NCBI GenBank assembly: GCA_036382575.1
Contig: DASVHL010000073.1
Coordinates: forward strand, 1-64,000
Reading direction: 5' to 3'
Source of the DNA: UBA6022 sp036382575
Lineage (GTDB): Bacteria > Patescibacteriota > Saccharimonadia > Saccharimonadales > Saccharimonadaceae
Length of the DNA: 64,000 bases
Shown: piece by piece, positions 1 to 7,992 of the stretch
Position numbering within the stretch: the stretch's first letter is position 1
How the letters are laid out: each line of letters starts with the position of its first letter
Notes under the pieces: model-generated
Seen by the model: the letters and a program-made list of their open reading frames with translations, nothing else
Told to the model about the DNA's origin: nothing
Databases searched by the model: none
Translations under genes and position numbers: made by a program

Positions 1-1
1 T

Positions 2-247
2 GTTACCGAGGATGAGTTTACGCTACTGTATATGGAACTGCGTGCGGTTATGAATCTAGCAATTGAAAAGGGTGGCTCAACTGACAAAAACTACGTGAAT
101 GCTGAGGGTAAGCGGGGAAGCTATATGGATTTTGCGCGCGTCTTTCGTCGTGAAGGACAGGCCTGCCCACGCTGTGGCACGGAAATTATCAAATTCAAGG
201 CCGCAGGTCGCGGCACGCATATTTGTCCTGTTTGTCAGGTACAATAA
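2..247 (+). CDS. mutM: Formamidopyrimidine-DNA glycosylase, C-terminal part (partial)
   Basis: The reading frame is open to the left edge, so only the last 81 residues are present. They hold the end of the helix-two-turn-helix domain and a C-terminal zinc finger with two CxxC pairs (CPRC and CPVC) 16 residues apart, the FPG/MutM DNA-binding signature. The enzyme excises 8-oxoguanine and formamidopyrimidines and nicks the abasic site. The catalytic N-terminal proline lies outside the window. holA starts 6 bases downstream, so the two are probably co-transcribed. Nei is the alternative, but MutM is the usual form in small genomes. Confidence 0.9.
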   Translation, partial: VTEDEFTLLYMELRAVMNLAIEKGGSTDKNYVNAEGKRGSYMDFARVFRREGQACPRCGTEIIKFKAAGRGTHICPVCQVQ

Positions 248-253
248 AGACAG

Positions 254-1165
254 ATGATTACAGTTTTAACAGGTGATAATAGTTTTGAGATTAACCGCGC
301 GGTTAGTCAGATTGTCGATGGCTTTGCGGGTGTAGCTGAACGTATCGATGGCAGTGAACTTGATCTTAAACAATTACCCGATCTATTGATGGGGGCAACG
401 TTATTTGCCGAGCAGCGCCTAGTGATTATTAAGCATTTGTCTGAAAGTAAAAGTGTATGGACGGCGTTTAGTGACTGGCTAGGGCGAGTCAGTTCCGACG
501 TACATTTGGTGCTGATTGAACCCAAACTTGATAAACGTACAGTAACCTACAAAGACCTACAGAAGGCCGCTCAGGTGACTGAATATAAAGCTTGGACAGA
601 TCGTGATACAGCGAAGGCTGAACAGTGGGTCGCAAATGAAATGAATGACATAGGTAAGGCAATTGATCGCCAATCGGTACACGCACTCGTGCAGCGCGTG
701 GGCGTTGAGCAGTGGGCGTTGTATCAGGCTTTGCAAAAACTCGCCGTACTAGATGCAATTACACCTGAAAGTATTGCTGAGCATATTGAGGCCAATCCGG
801 CCGAGAATGTCTTCGATTTATTTGAATCAGCACTCAAAGGTAACGCTGCCAAAGTGAAGCAGATGATTGAAACACTTTCACTTGGCGAGGATCCGTTTCG
901 TCTATTTGGTTTATTAAGTGGTCAAGCATTCCAGTTGGTGGCACTTGTCGCGGCTGAAGACCGTTCTAGCGCTGAAGTAGCTAAAGATATTGGTGTGCAT
1001 CCATACGGCCTGAGTAAGCTTGCGCCGTATGCCCGGCGCTTGGGTCGCAGTGGGGCCAGGAAAGTGGTGGCTGCGTTCGCTGAAGCTGATGCGGCCATGA
1101 AGACATCAACAACTGACCCATGGCTACTTATTGAGCGAGCGCTGATTAAAACGGTCAGCCTGTAG
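254..1165 (+). CDS. holA: DNA polymerase III subunit delta
   Basis: This 303-residue protein fits the clamp-loader delta subunit, which opens the beta sliding clamp during replication. The N-terminus (ITVLTGDNSFEINRAV) matches the family's first strand and helix, and the middle (ENPAENVFDLFESALKGN, then the DPFRLFGLLSGQ region) matches the lid and collar domains of HolA. As expected for delta it has no intact Walker A motif. It follows mutM closely and ends at a shared terminator facing rpsT. The identification rests on overall pattern and length, since delta is a divergent family. Confidence 0.85.
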   Translation: MITVLTGDNSFEINRAVSQIVDGFAGVAERIDGSELDLKQLPDLLMGATLFAEQRLVIIKHLSESKSVWTAFSDWLGRVSSDVHLVLIEPKLDKRTVTYKDLQKAAQVTEYKAWTDRDTAKAEQWVANEMNDIGKAIDRQSVHALVQRVGVEQWALYQALQKLAVLDAITPESIAEHIEANPAENVFDLFESALKGNAAKVKQMIETLSLGEDPFRLFGLLSGQAFQLVALVAAEDRSSAEVAKDIGVHPYGLSKLAPYARRLGRSGARKVVAAFAEADAAMKTSTTDPWLLIERALIKTVSL

Positions 1166-1183
1166 CCAGGATCTGCAGACAAT

Positions 1184-1216
1184 AAAATAAGCGACCAATT
1201 GCTGGTCGCTTATTTT
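1184..1216. terminator. Bidirectional terminator between holA and rpsT
   Basis: A perfect 14-bp stem (1184-1197 with 1203-1216) with a 5-base loop has an A tract on one side and a T tract on the other, so it can end both convergent transcripts. Confidence 0.85.
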
Positions 1217-1230
1217 ACTAAGTAGAGAGA

Positions 1231-1635
1231 TTACTTAGTGGTTTTCTTTGCAGCTGGCTTTTTAGCTGGGGCTTTTTTCTCGGTAGTTGCTTTTGGTGCA
1301 GTAGGCTTCTTGGTAGCAGCTGGTTTTTTCGCAGCAGTTGCTGGCTTGGCAGCAGCCTTTGGTGCAGCAGCTTTCTTAGCTGGGGCAAGCTTTACACCGG
1401 CGTCTTTAGCAACCTTGGCAAGTTGAGATTTGCGGCGGGCAACAGTGTTTCTCTTAAGCAAGCCTTTCTTAACAGCAGTATCAAGTTCGCTGTGCGCTTT
1501 TGATAGACCTTCGCTGGTAGGCTTTGCCAAAAATGCCTTAGTAGCATCTTTGATTTCACGCTTGATGCCAACGTTGCGCTCGTTGCGCTTGATCGTTTGC
1601 TTCATTCGTTTGATGGCTGATTTGATAATTGGCAT
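1231..1635 (-). CDS. rpsT: 30S ribosomal protein S20 with Lys/Ala/Pro-rich tail
   Basis: Residues 1-85 are S20: MPIIKSAIKRMKQTIKRN at the start, then an AHSELDTAVKKGLLKRNTVARRKSQL core that binds 16S rRNA. The protein is 134 residues against the usual 85-90. The extra C-terminal part is a low-complexity run of AAAPKAAAKPA and KKPAAKK units that resembles the tail of histone H1. A ribosome site (AAGGAA) lies about 6 bases before the ATG. The gene is alone, with its own promoter on the minus strand. Confidence 0.95.
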   Translation of the reverse strand: MPIIKSAIKRMKQTIKRNERNVGIKREIKDATKAFLAKPTSEGLSKAHSELDTAVKKGLLKRNTVARRKSQLAKVAKDAGVKLAPAKKAAAPKAAAKPATAAKKPAATKKPTAPKATTEKKAPAKKPAAKKTTK

Positions 1636-1679
1636 GTATATTCCTTTTTCTTAAAAGTGATAGATATAATCAACGTGCA

Positions 1680-1708
1680 ATTATAGGGGAAAAGGTCGGT
1701 TTTGTAAA
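1680..1708 (-). promoter_or_regulatory. Promoter of rpsT
   Basis: On the minus strand, TTTACA and TATAAT are separated by exactly 17 bases. The position fits a short leader for rpsT. Confidence 0.7.
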
Positions 1709-1722
1709 GTGTTGACATGTTA

Positions 1723-1752
1723 TTGACTGTTTTAAACTACTTATGGTATAGT
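1723..1752 (+). promoter_or_regulatory. Promoter of the DHH-like gene
   Basis: TTGACT and TATAGT are 18 bases apart and predict a start near 1759, giving a leader of about 38 bases. It is divergent from the rpsT promoter. Confidence 0.65.
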
Positions 1753-1796
1753 TGGGGCAAATCTCGACAAAATAAAAAAGTAGGAAAAACACCTCC

Positions 1797-3584
1797 ATGA
1801 ACGATGGTAATGCCAAGCAACAGATCGTCGACAATATTAAGAAAAGCACTAATATTTTAGTGACTGTCAGTAATGACCCGTCAGTTGACGAGCTTAGTGC
1901 CGCGCTCGGACTGACCTCGCTACTGAACAAGATGAACAAGCACGCCACTGCTGTGGTGAGTGGGGCAATTCCACCAGCAATTACATTCCTAGATCCGGAA
2001 AAAACGTTCGAAAACACCGTTGATAGCCTTCGTGACTTTATTATCGCACTCGACAAAAGCAAGGCTGACCATCTTCGCTATAAGGTAGAGGGTGAAGTTG
2101 TAAAGATCTTCATTACACCGTACCGTACGACCATTTCTGATAATGATCTCGAATTTAGCCAGGGTGATTACAATGTCGAGCTCGTACTTGCACTTGGTGT
2201 TAAGGAACGAGATAACCTAGATAAAGCTTTAGCCGCCCATGGCCGAATCTTGCACGACGCTGCCGTTGTCACAATGAGCGCCGGTGAAGCAAGTAGTCTT
2301 GGCAGTATCGACTGGCACGAATCAAATGCCAGTAGCCTCAGTGAAATGCTGGTTAGCCTGAGTGATTCTTTGAAAGAGGATGCAGATCTATTGGACGAGC
2401 AGATCGCAACAGCCTTTTTGACGGGTATCGTTGCGTCGACTGATCGTTTTAGTAACAATAAAACCTCGTCAAAAGTGATGACAATCGCTGCTCAATTAAT
2501 GGCCGCAGGGGCAAATCAGCAGCTTATCGCAGCCAAACTAGAAGATGCAAACGAAATCAGTAGCCCGGCTGCACCAAAACCTAAGGCAGCAGAGGTTACC
2601 GCAGAACCAGCCCATGCCGATGGGACGACTGATCTATCAGAAGGTCAGTCAACGAAAGTCGGCCGTTCACAGTCTAAAAAAACTGCACCACTTCCACCGC
2701 CAAAAAAAGATGACGGTTCATTGATTATTGAACACGGTGTTGATGCTGCGATCGAAGCTGCTGCGACCGAAACAGCAACTCGCCAACAGGAAGAAGCAGC
2801 CGAGCAAGCCGAAGAGACATTGGCACAACAACTGCCAACTGTTGCGCCAACCACGGCACCTCTAGCTGATCTTGAAAAGGATTTAACTGAAGCTGCCGCT
2901 GAAACACCAGAATTACCAAAGATTGTTACAAAACCACAGCCAACGCTCGCGGGTGCCGTTAGCGATGAAGCCTGGAAGACGGCGCAAACCCCTAGTATGG
3001 GTGGCACATTGAACGCCACAACTGAGCAGGCCGCTGACGATCAGCGTAAGGTCGAGGAAGATGACCGTAACCGCACTATTCTAACGCACAGTAACGGCGA
3101 TTATATTAGTAATGATGACGCACCAAGCTTCCAGTCTCCATTGAACGCGGCGAATGGCCCTAGTGACGAAGCTGTAGTGCCAGATGTTTTTGCAGCCCCG
3201 CCAAATGCATCCGAAGTTGCACCAATGCAATACGAAGAAACGCCAGCTCCAAATCCACAGAGTATGGTAACACTAGCGGATATCGACGAGAAAAATCGTC
3301 AACCTCACAATGATGCGCGTGCAGCAGTTGAAGCGGCCTTTGGCGCTGTGCCATTTACGCCAACACCAGCTCCGGAGCCTGCACCGGATAATCAGCCCGT
3401 CGATACGGCACCAGCGCCAGTCGTAACACCACCGATGCCTGATTTCTCTACACTGCCTCCATTACCACCAGCCCCAAGCTTGCCGCCTGAAAAATTAGAG
3501 GATGTATTGCCAGCTCCAGCGGCACCAGCCCCAGCACCTGGACCTAGTGATCCTGCCCAGTTCAAGATTCCTGGTCAGCAATAA
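1797..3584 (+). CDS. Degenerate DHH/NrnA-like protein with long proline-rich tail
   Basis: The first 240 residues have the layout of DHH-family phosphoesterases (NrnA-type nano-RNases and c-di-AMP hydrolases): an N-terminal strand leading into NDPSVDELSAALGL, where active enzymes have a His/Asp-rich motif, and later the VELVLALGV and ILHDAAVVTMSAGEASS blocks. The metal-binding residues of the classical motifs, including the DHH triad, are mostly replaced, so hydrolysis is doubtful. Residues 250-595 are low complexity, rich in Ala, Pro, Glu and Asp, with PAPAPEPAP-like runs, and look disordered. No signal peptide or membrane helix is evident, so it is likely cytoplasmic. The function is not known; a binding or scaffold role is possible. 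Confidence 0.55.
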   Translation: MNDGNAKQQIVDNIKKSTNILVTVSNDPSVDELSAALGLTSLLNKMNKHATAVVSGAIPPAITFLDPEKTFENTVDSLRDFIIALDKSKADHLRYKVEGEVVKIFITPYRTTISDNDLEFSQGDYNVELVLALGVKERDNLDKALAAHGRILHDAAVVTMSAGEASSLGSIDWHESNASSLSEMLVSLSDSLKEDADLLDEQIATAFLTGIVASTDRFSNNKTSSKVMTIAAQLMAAGANQQLIAAKLEDANEISSPAAPKPKAAEVTAEPAHADGTTDLSEGQSTKVGRSQSKKTAPLPPPKKDDGSLIIEHGVDAAIEAAATETATRQQEEAAEQAEETLAQQLPTVAPTTAPLADLEKDLTEAAAETPELPKIVTKPQPTLAGAVSDEAWKTAQTPSMGGTLNATTEQAADDQRKVEEDDRNRTILTHSNGDYISNDDAPSFQSPLNAANGPSDEAVVPDVFAAPPNASEVAPMQYEETPAPNPQSMVTLADIDEKNRQPHNDARAAVEAAFGAVPFTPTPAPEPAPDNQPVDTAPAPVVTPPMPDFSTLPPLPPAPSLPPEKLEDVLPAPAAPAPAPGPSDPAQFKIPGQQ

Positions 3585-3590
3585 ATTTTA

Positions 3591-3618
3591 AAAAGACGGC
3601 ATCATCGCCGTCTTTTTT
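3591..3618 (+). terminator. Terminator of the DHH-like gene
   Basis: A 10-bp stem (3591-3600 with 3607-3616) and 6-base loop end in an eight-T run. The A run on the left lets it also serve the convergent PIG-L gene. Confidence 0.9.
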
Positions 3619-4304
3619 TATTGCATAACAATAAAGTGGTTTATTCCCAGTCGATCACCAAGACGGTCAATGCAAGCCTGCCCATCGGCCCGTTGGGTGT
3701 GATGGGTGTGAATAATCTCAAGTAACTGATCACGATACTGCGTGGCATCGATTGTTTCGTTAATTTCGTTCGCTGCATGACCGGCTTCCATATATAACCA
3801 GTTGATGTTTGCCGTAGGGATATCTGTCTCGGATAGACAATGGAGGCGGAGCCGTGTAAGGCGGTTATCGTGCTGTTTCAAGTGATAAAAGGCGAAACAA
3901 GTCGCCCTGGCAGCAACGATGTGATCAATGTGGCCAGTTAGGCCGTTTAAATCCATTGAGAGACATTCGATTTCGCTATCAACTGGTGCCGCTTCGATAA
4001 TCGGCTGTACGATTTCGATAATCCTCCGACTAGCTTCAATCATTGTGTGATTGCCAAGATGACCGTCTTCATAACCAAGGTAATGCATTTTATGGGCACC
4101 AATGAGTGTTCCAGCAGTCTTCCATTCCTCAAGACGTACATCGCCGAGATTCGGAACATTATCTGGATTGGTGCCACCATCACCATTGGTGAGTAAGATG
4201 AGGTGTAGTTCGGCGCCCGCAGCTACTTCTTGCAGTAATGTGCCGGCTGGGCCAAAAGCTTCATCGTCGGGGTGAGCAAAGATAGCAAAAATAATCTTTT
4301 TCAT
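3618..4304 (-). CDS. PIG-L family deacetylase
   Basis: This 228-residue protein starts with FAIFAHPDDEAFG, the AHPDDE zinc and catalytic motif of PIG-L/LmbE de-N-acetylases, and has the second zinc motif GHIDH near residue 120. Members remove acetyl groups from N-acetylglucosaminyl compounds; the substrate here is unknown (candidates are glycolipid, mycothiol-like or bacillithiol-like precursors). The family's length is usually 220-300. It is divergent from truB with only 23 bases between the start codons, so the two minus-10 elements (TATACT on minus, 4311-4316; TAGAAT on plus, 4315-4320) overlap. Confidence 0.88.
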   Translation of the reverse strand: MKKIIFAIFAHPDDEAFGPAGTLLQEVAAGAELHLILLTNGDGGTNPDNVPNLGDVRLEEWKTAGTLIGAHKMHYLGYEDGHLGNHTMIEASRRIIEIVQPIIEAAPVDSEIECLSMDLNGLTGHIDHIVAARATCFAFYHLKQHDNRLTRLRLHCLSETDIPTANINWLYMEAGHAANEINETIDATQYRDQLLEIIHTHHTQRADGQACIDRLGDRLGINHFIVMQ

Positions 4305-4327
4305 GTCCTTAGTATAGAATAGAAAAG

Positions 4328-4987
4328 ATGACTGACGGAATTATTCTTATAGATAAACCAGCCGAAATGACCAGTTTTGGTGTCGTGGCTCGTGTTCGGC
4401 GCGTGCTTTCGAAGACTGCAGGCAAGAAAGTGAAGGTAGGGCATACTGGCACACTTGATCCGTTTGCGACCGGCCTCATGATCTTGGTGATCGGCAAAGA
4501 ATGTAAAAACGCCGAGAAATACTCCAAACTCGATAAAGTCTATGAGGCGACGTTTCATTTAGGGCAGACAAGCACGACGGGTGACCCGGAAGGTGACTTA
4601 ACTGATGTATCTGATCGACAGCCAACGCAAGACGAAATTGAGGCTGCACTAGTGCGTTTTACGGGCCAGATTATGCAGCGTCCGCCCATATTTAGCGCAA
4701 TTAAAATTGATGGTAAGCGAGCCTATCGTTTAGCCCGTGACGGGGAAGAGATTGAAATCCCAGAGCGGCCAGTGACAATTCATAGTCTAGAACTTGTTGA
4801 TTACACCTATCCAGAATTAACAATTCGTACTCATGTTGGCAGCGGCACCTATATTCGTAGTCTATGTGTTGATATTGGCAAGGTGCTTGAAACTGGCGCG
4901 TACTGTACACAACTACGTCGTACCTCAATTAGTAAATGGACACTTGATGAAGCACAGACACTGCAAGAATTCGGCGTCTCTGACTAA
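4328..4987 (+). CDS. truB: tRNA pseudouridine(55) synthase
   Basis: TruB isomerises U55 in the T loop of tRNAs. The sequence shows IILIDKPAEMTSFGVV at the N-terminus and the catalytic block GHTGTLDPFATGLM with the nucleophilic Asp near residue 44, then GQIMQRPPIFSAIKIDGKRAY and GTYIRSL. At 219 residues it stops after the catalytic domain and lacks the C-terminal PUA-like domain of longer homologues. The -10-like element ends only 7 bases before the ATG and no ribosome site is seen, so the mRNA is probably leaderless. rpsO follows. Confidence 0.95.
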   Translation: MTDGIILIDKPAEMTSFGVVARVRRVLSKTAGKKVKVGHTGTLDPFATGLMILVIGKECKNAEKYSKLDKVYEATFHLGQTSTTGDPEGDLTDVSDRQPTQDEIEAALVRFTGQIMQRPPIFSAIKIDGKRAYRLARDGEEIEIPERPVTIHSLELVDYTYPELTIRTHVGSGTYIRSLCVDIGKVLETGAYCTQLRRTSISKWTLDEAQTLQEFGVSD

Positions 4988-4991
4988 GGTG

Positions 4992-5020
4992 TTGAAAACA
5001 GTGCAAAACTCTGCTATAGT
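4992..5020 (+). promoter_or_regulatory. Promoter of rpsO (leaderless)
   Basis: TTGAAA and TATAGT are 17 bases apart. The predicted start (5027-5030) coincides with the rpsO ATG at 5030. Confidence 0.75.
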
Positions 5021-5029
5021 ACATTGTTG

Positions 5030-5296
5030 ATGATTACAGCAGAAAATAAAGCCAAGGCATTTGCTTTGACACAGACGCACAAAACCGACGTTGGTAGCCC
5101 ACAAGCCCAAGTGTCTGTTTTGACGACTCGTATCAAAGAGATTACCCTTCACCTGCAGACTAACAAGCACGACCACATGGCTCGTCGCGGTCTGATTCAG
5201 ATGGTTGGTCGTCGCAAACGTTTGCTCAAGTACCTCGAACGTAAAGACTTCGATGCATACAAGGCAACCGTCGCCGCTCTCGGACTCCGCAAGTAA
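5030..5296 (+). CDS. rpsO: 30S ribosomal protein S15
   Basis: The 88-residue protein has all S15 landmarks: DVGSPQAQVSVLTTRI, LQTNKHDHMARRGLIQMVGRRKRLLKYL. S15 binds the central domain of 16S rRNA early in small-subunit assembly. The ATG at 5030 is chosen over two in-frame TTG codons upstream because it matches the predicted transcription start and the usual MITAE N-terminus. No Shine-Dalgarno sequence is present. The stop codon sits in the loop of the downstream terminator. Confidence 0.97.
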   Translation: MITAENKAKAFALTQTHKTDVGSPQAQVSVLTTRIKEITLHLQTNKHDHMARRGLIQMVGRRKRLLKYLERKDFDAYKATVAALGLRK

Positions 5297-5313
5297 TTGC
5301 GGAGTTTTTTTTA
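5284..5313 (+). terminator. Terminator of rpsO
   Basis: A 9-bp stem (5284-5292 with 5297-5305) and GTAA loop are followed by a run of T. The TAA stop of rpsO lies inside the loop. Confidence 0.9.
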
Positions 5314-5377
5314 TGCTATTTCTTAGATAGTGGCTCGCTGTGCACCGGTCTGTAATCGGTGTATACTTATGCTTATC

Positions 5378-6295
5378 ATGAGCAAACAATCAATTATTCA
5401 CATTGACCATTTGACAAAGCGCTACGGCAAGGCCGCTGCCATCAGCGACGTGACGTTTACAGTCGAAAAGGGTGAAGTAGTTGGCTTTGTGGGCCTGAAC
5501 GGTGCAGGTAAGTCGACGACTATCAATGTGATGATGGGGTTCTTACAGGCTAGTGCTGGAACAGTCCACCTTTTTGGACGGTCAGTGACGCCACAAACGG
5601 CTCATCGCACCCACCAAAAGGTTGGTTTTGCGAGTGGCGACATGAGTTTATTCGCTAATCTGACAGGTGAACAGTATCTGGCATTTTTAACTCATCGCTA
5701 TAAACTAAAATCACAGCAGCGTGTTACTGAGTTGTGTCGACGGTTTTCACCGCAATTGGACAAAAAGATCGCCGACCTCTCGCGTGGTAACAAGCAAAAG
5801 ATTGCTTTGATCGGTGCTTTTATGGCGAATCCTACGCTGGTAATATTGGATGAGCCAAGTAGCGGCCTTGATCCTCTTATGCAGCAAGCATTTTTGGAAT
5901 TAGTGCGCGAAGAAGCCGAAAAGGGAACAACGATCTTTATGTCATCACACTACCTAAATGAAGTGGCTGATGTGTGTAGTCGCGTGCTATTAATGCGCAG
6001 TGGTGAACTCGTCAAAGATATCCCAGCTCATCAATTAGCTGGTGCGAGTGGTAAAATCGTACGAATTATCAGTAAGCGAATCGTGATTCCGCCAAAGATG
6101 GCTGAATCGGTGTCGGAAAATAAGACGCCTGATGGTTATGAGCTTTCATTCGTCTTTAAGGGGCAGCCGATGCATTTGCAGCATTGGCTAACGAGCGTCC
6201 CGCAGTTGATTGACTTTACGATCACCGAACATGATCTTGAGACCGCTTTTAGTGATATTTACGCCGCACCAGCGGACAAGGAGCGCCATGTTTAA
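5378..6295 (+). CDS. ABC transporter ATP-binding protein (ABC-2 type exporter)
   Basis: This 305-residue ATPase has Walker A GLNGAGKST, a signature motif LSRGNKQK, Walker B LVILDEPSSGLDP and the H-loop MSSHYL, the order seen in CcmA/NatA-type exporter ATPases. The C-terminal 90 residues form the accessory domain common in that group. The ATG at 5378 is preferred because an extended -10 (TATACT, 5362-5367) predicts a start just before it, making the message leaderless. It overlaps the permease gene by 8 bases, so the two subunits are translationally coupled. The cargo cannot be told from sequence. Confidence 0.92.
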   Translation: MSKQSIIHIDHLTKRYGKAAAISDVTFTVEKGEVVGFVGLNGAGKSTTINVMMGFLQASAGTVHLFGRSVTPQTAHRTHQKVGFASGDMSLFANLTGEQYLAFLTHRYKLKSQQRVTELCRRFSPQLDKKIADLSRGNKQKIALIGAFMANPTLVILDEPSSGLDPLMQQAFLELVREEAEKGTTIFMSSHYLNEVADVCSRVLLMRSGELVKDIPAHQLAGASGKIVRIISKRIVIPPKMAESVSENKTPDGYELSFVFKGQPMHLQHWLTSVPQLIDFTITEHDLETAFSDIYAAPADKERHV

Positions 6296-7079
6296 TTTAT
6301 TCACCAAAACGCTCTACGACAAACGAGCCTTTATTATTGGTTGGAGTTTAGGTTTGATGGCCGTCGGCTGTCTGATGATGTTGTTTTACCCGGCCTTTCA
6401 CCAAGATAATGGTATTGATGAGCTGGTTAAAAGTTTGCCGACTGCCTTTCAGGGATTGGTCGGCGACCTGGGCAACTTAAAGCAACTATCGACCTATATT
6501 GGCAGTCAATTATTTGATGTTCGTATTCCGATTCTGGTCAGTATTCTATCGATTATTTTGGCTGTCGGGCTCACTGTTGGTGAAGAAGAGAAGGGGCAGT
6601 TACGGACGCTCGTTGGTTTGCCGCTCAGTCGTGCGCACATTCTCTTTAGCAAGTGGCTGGCTATCGTTACAATCTGCTTATTTACAACCATCGCCACGGT
6701 TATTGGTATCGAGATTGGACTGGTCGTGATTAACGAAACGCTCGATTGGATGGTTATTTTACGTCTGGCTGTTATGATGTGGTTGCTGTCAGTGGCGCTT
6801 GCTACGGTGATATTCGGTATTGGCCTTGCGACTGGTAAACGAGGCCTAACGATGGGGTTGGCTGTCGCAACGACAATCGGTAGTTTTATTCTGACGACAT
6901 TTGCCCGATCTGTAGAGTGGTTGCAGCCATATGAGCATGCGTCAATCTTTCATTATTTCCCGGCAGCGACCATTGCCAAAAGTGAAATTGATCTCGTTGA
7001 TGTGCTTGTTTATATAGTGATTATTATCGTTTTTCTGACAGTCGGTATCATTGGTTTTCGACGTCGTGATGTTCGATAA
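6288..7079 (+). CDS. ABC-2 type transporter permease
   Basis: This 263-residue membrane protein has about six hydrophobic segments: one near residues 15-35, a cluster between 85 and 220, and one near 235-260. An extracytoplasmic loop after the first segment (GIDELVKSLPTAFQGLV) is typical of ABC-2 permeases. The sequence VGEEEKGQLRTLVGLPLSR between the second and third segments is the conserved coupling region of NatB/CcmB-like permeases. AAGGAG lies 4 bases before the ATG. It pairs with the ATPase just upstream. Confidence 0.85.
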   Translation: MFNLFTKTLYDKRAFIIGWSLGLMAVGCLMMLFYPAFHQDNGIDELVKSLPTAFQGLVGDLGNLKQLSTYIGSQLFDVRIPILVSILSIILAVGLTVGEEEKGQLRTLVGLPLSRAHILFSKWLAIVTICLFTTIATVIGIEIGLVVINETLDWMVILRLAVMMWLLSVALATVIFGIGLATGKRGLTMGLAVATTIGSFILTTFARSVEWLQPYEHASIFHYFPAATIAKSEIDLVDVLVYIVIIIVFLTVGIIGFRRRDVR

Positions 7080-7102
7080 ATTCACAAATTATTTAACATA
7101 TG

Positions 7103-7145
7103 AAAAAACTCCTCCATTCCTGCATGAATCACAGGAATGGAGGAG
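7103..7145 (-). terminator. Terminator of the 181-residue membrane protein gene
   Basis: A perfect 14-bp stem (7109-7122 with 7132-7145) is followed on the minus strand by six T (7108-7103). It may also end the convergent ABC transporter transcript. Confidence 0.88.
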
Positions 7146-7181
7146 CGAGTGTGTCAACGTGTCGCCTAGTTGCCGATCAAT

Positions 7182-7727
7182 TTAGAAATTGATTGTAATG
7201 TTAGGAAGGGATGTCAGTGCCCAAATGATGAAATTCCACACCCAAGTAATGGGATGGTTGATCCACCAGCTGAGGGCAGTGTTGATCCACGGTGCAAGGA
7301 TAGCTAAGGCTTGCAAGCCGATGCCAAACCAGAACAGCCACCATTTGGTCTCGGTAGTGATATAAAGATAGCCAGCGATGACTACCAATATGCCAAGAAG
7401 TACCGTGCCGCCGATCGTAACACTGCTGGAGAGAAAACCTTCGCCAACTGTCCAGCTGGTAATGTTACGTGCAATACTTTCGCTTAGCGACGTAATAAGG
7501 GGTGTTGAACTAATGGAGGCCACAATAGAACCTGCTGCAAGCAGATTCAGGATGTCTGCCAGTAGGTCAACGAGCTTGCTACTTTCAGGGCTTGTGTTCT
7601 TGCCGATACGACGAGCCAAGACCAGGAAGAGCCATGAGGCGATAAGCCCGATTAGCCAGCCTGGAATAGGTAAGAAGCCGGATTCGTCGACAATTGCTTG
7701 AGTGGGTTGATGTAAAGCGACTTGCAT
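7182..7727 (-). CDS. Hypothetical membrane protein, 181 residues
   Basis: I do not recognise a family. The protein has four likely membrane segments: about residues 22-40 (GWLIGLIASWLFLVLA), 60-75, 100-120 (GTVLLGILVVIAGYLYI) and 128-150, and a Trp-rich C-terminal amphipathic stretch (WWINHPITWVWNFIIWAL). A ribosome site AAGGAG lies 7 bases before the ATG. It stands alone between two terminators. The plan of a short N-terminus plus several helices is seen in many small inner-membrane proteins, so no function is offered. Confidence 0.7.
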   Translation of the reverse strand: MQVALHQPTQAIVDESGFLPIPGWLIGLIASWLFLVLARRIGKNTSPESSKLVDLLADILNLLAAGSIVASISSTPLITSLSESIARNITSWTVGEGFLSSSVTIGGTVLLGILVVIAGYLYITTETKWWLFWFGIGLQALAILAPWINTALSWWINHPITWVWNFIIWALTSLPNITINF

Positions 7728-7862
7728 GATTGCTCCTTAGGAACTAGACGACACGGACATGCACTCCACCATGATAGTGTAGATTTTTTATAAATACAAG
7801 AACTTACTTTTATCGTCAAATCTATGGTCAAGTTGAAATAATTATTTAAGGAAGGAGTAGGG

Positions 7863-7992
7863 TATAATAGAGACAACGCACACCGCAGGCGGTCTAAGTG
7901 GTGGATACAGTATTTCTAATTATAGAAAATCTGCACCCGTTACTTATTCGCCATTTCAATACAGGTGAGTGAACAAAAAAGGAGGACACATA
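7863..7992 (+). promoter_or_regulatory. pnp promoter and leader
   Basis: A TATAAT (7863-7868) is the likely -10 of pnp; no good -35 lies 17 bases upstream. It would give a leader of about 118 bases ending in a strong GGAGG ribosome site. pnp leaders are autoregulated in enterobacteria; nothing here proves the same. Confidence 0.5.

Noticed and set aside
1670..2062. Long minus-strand frame opposite the DHH-like gene
   Set aside because: It is antisense to a gene with clear homology and promoter, and its protein has no coherent features.
7882..7893. ACCGCAGGCGGT hairpin in the pnp leader
   Set aside because: A 5-bp stem with a 2-base loop is too tight to be stable; no known leader motif matches.
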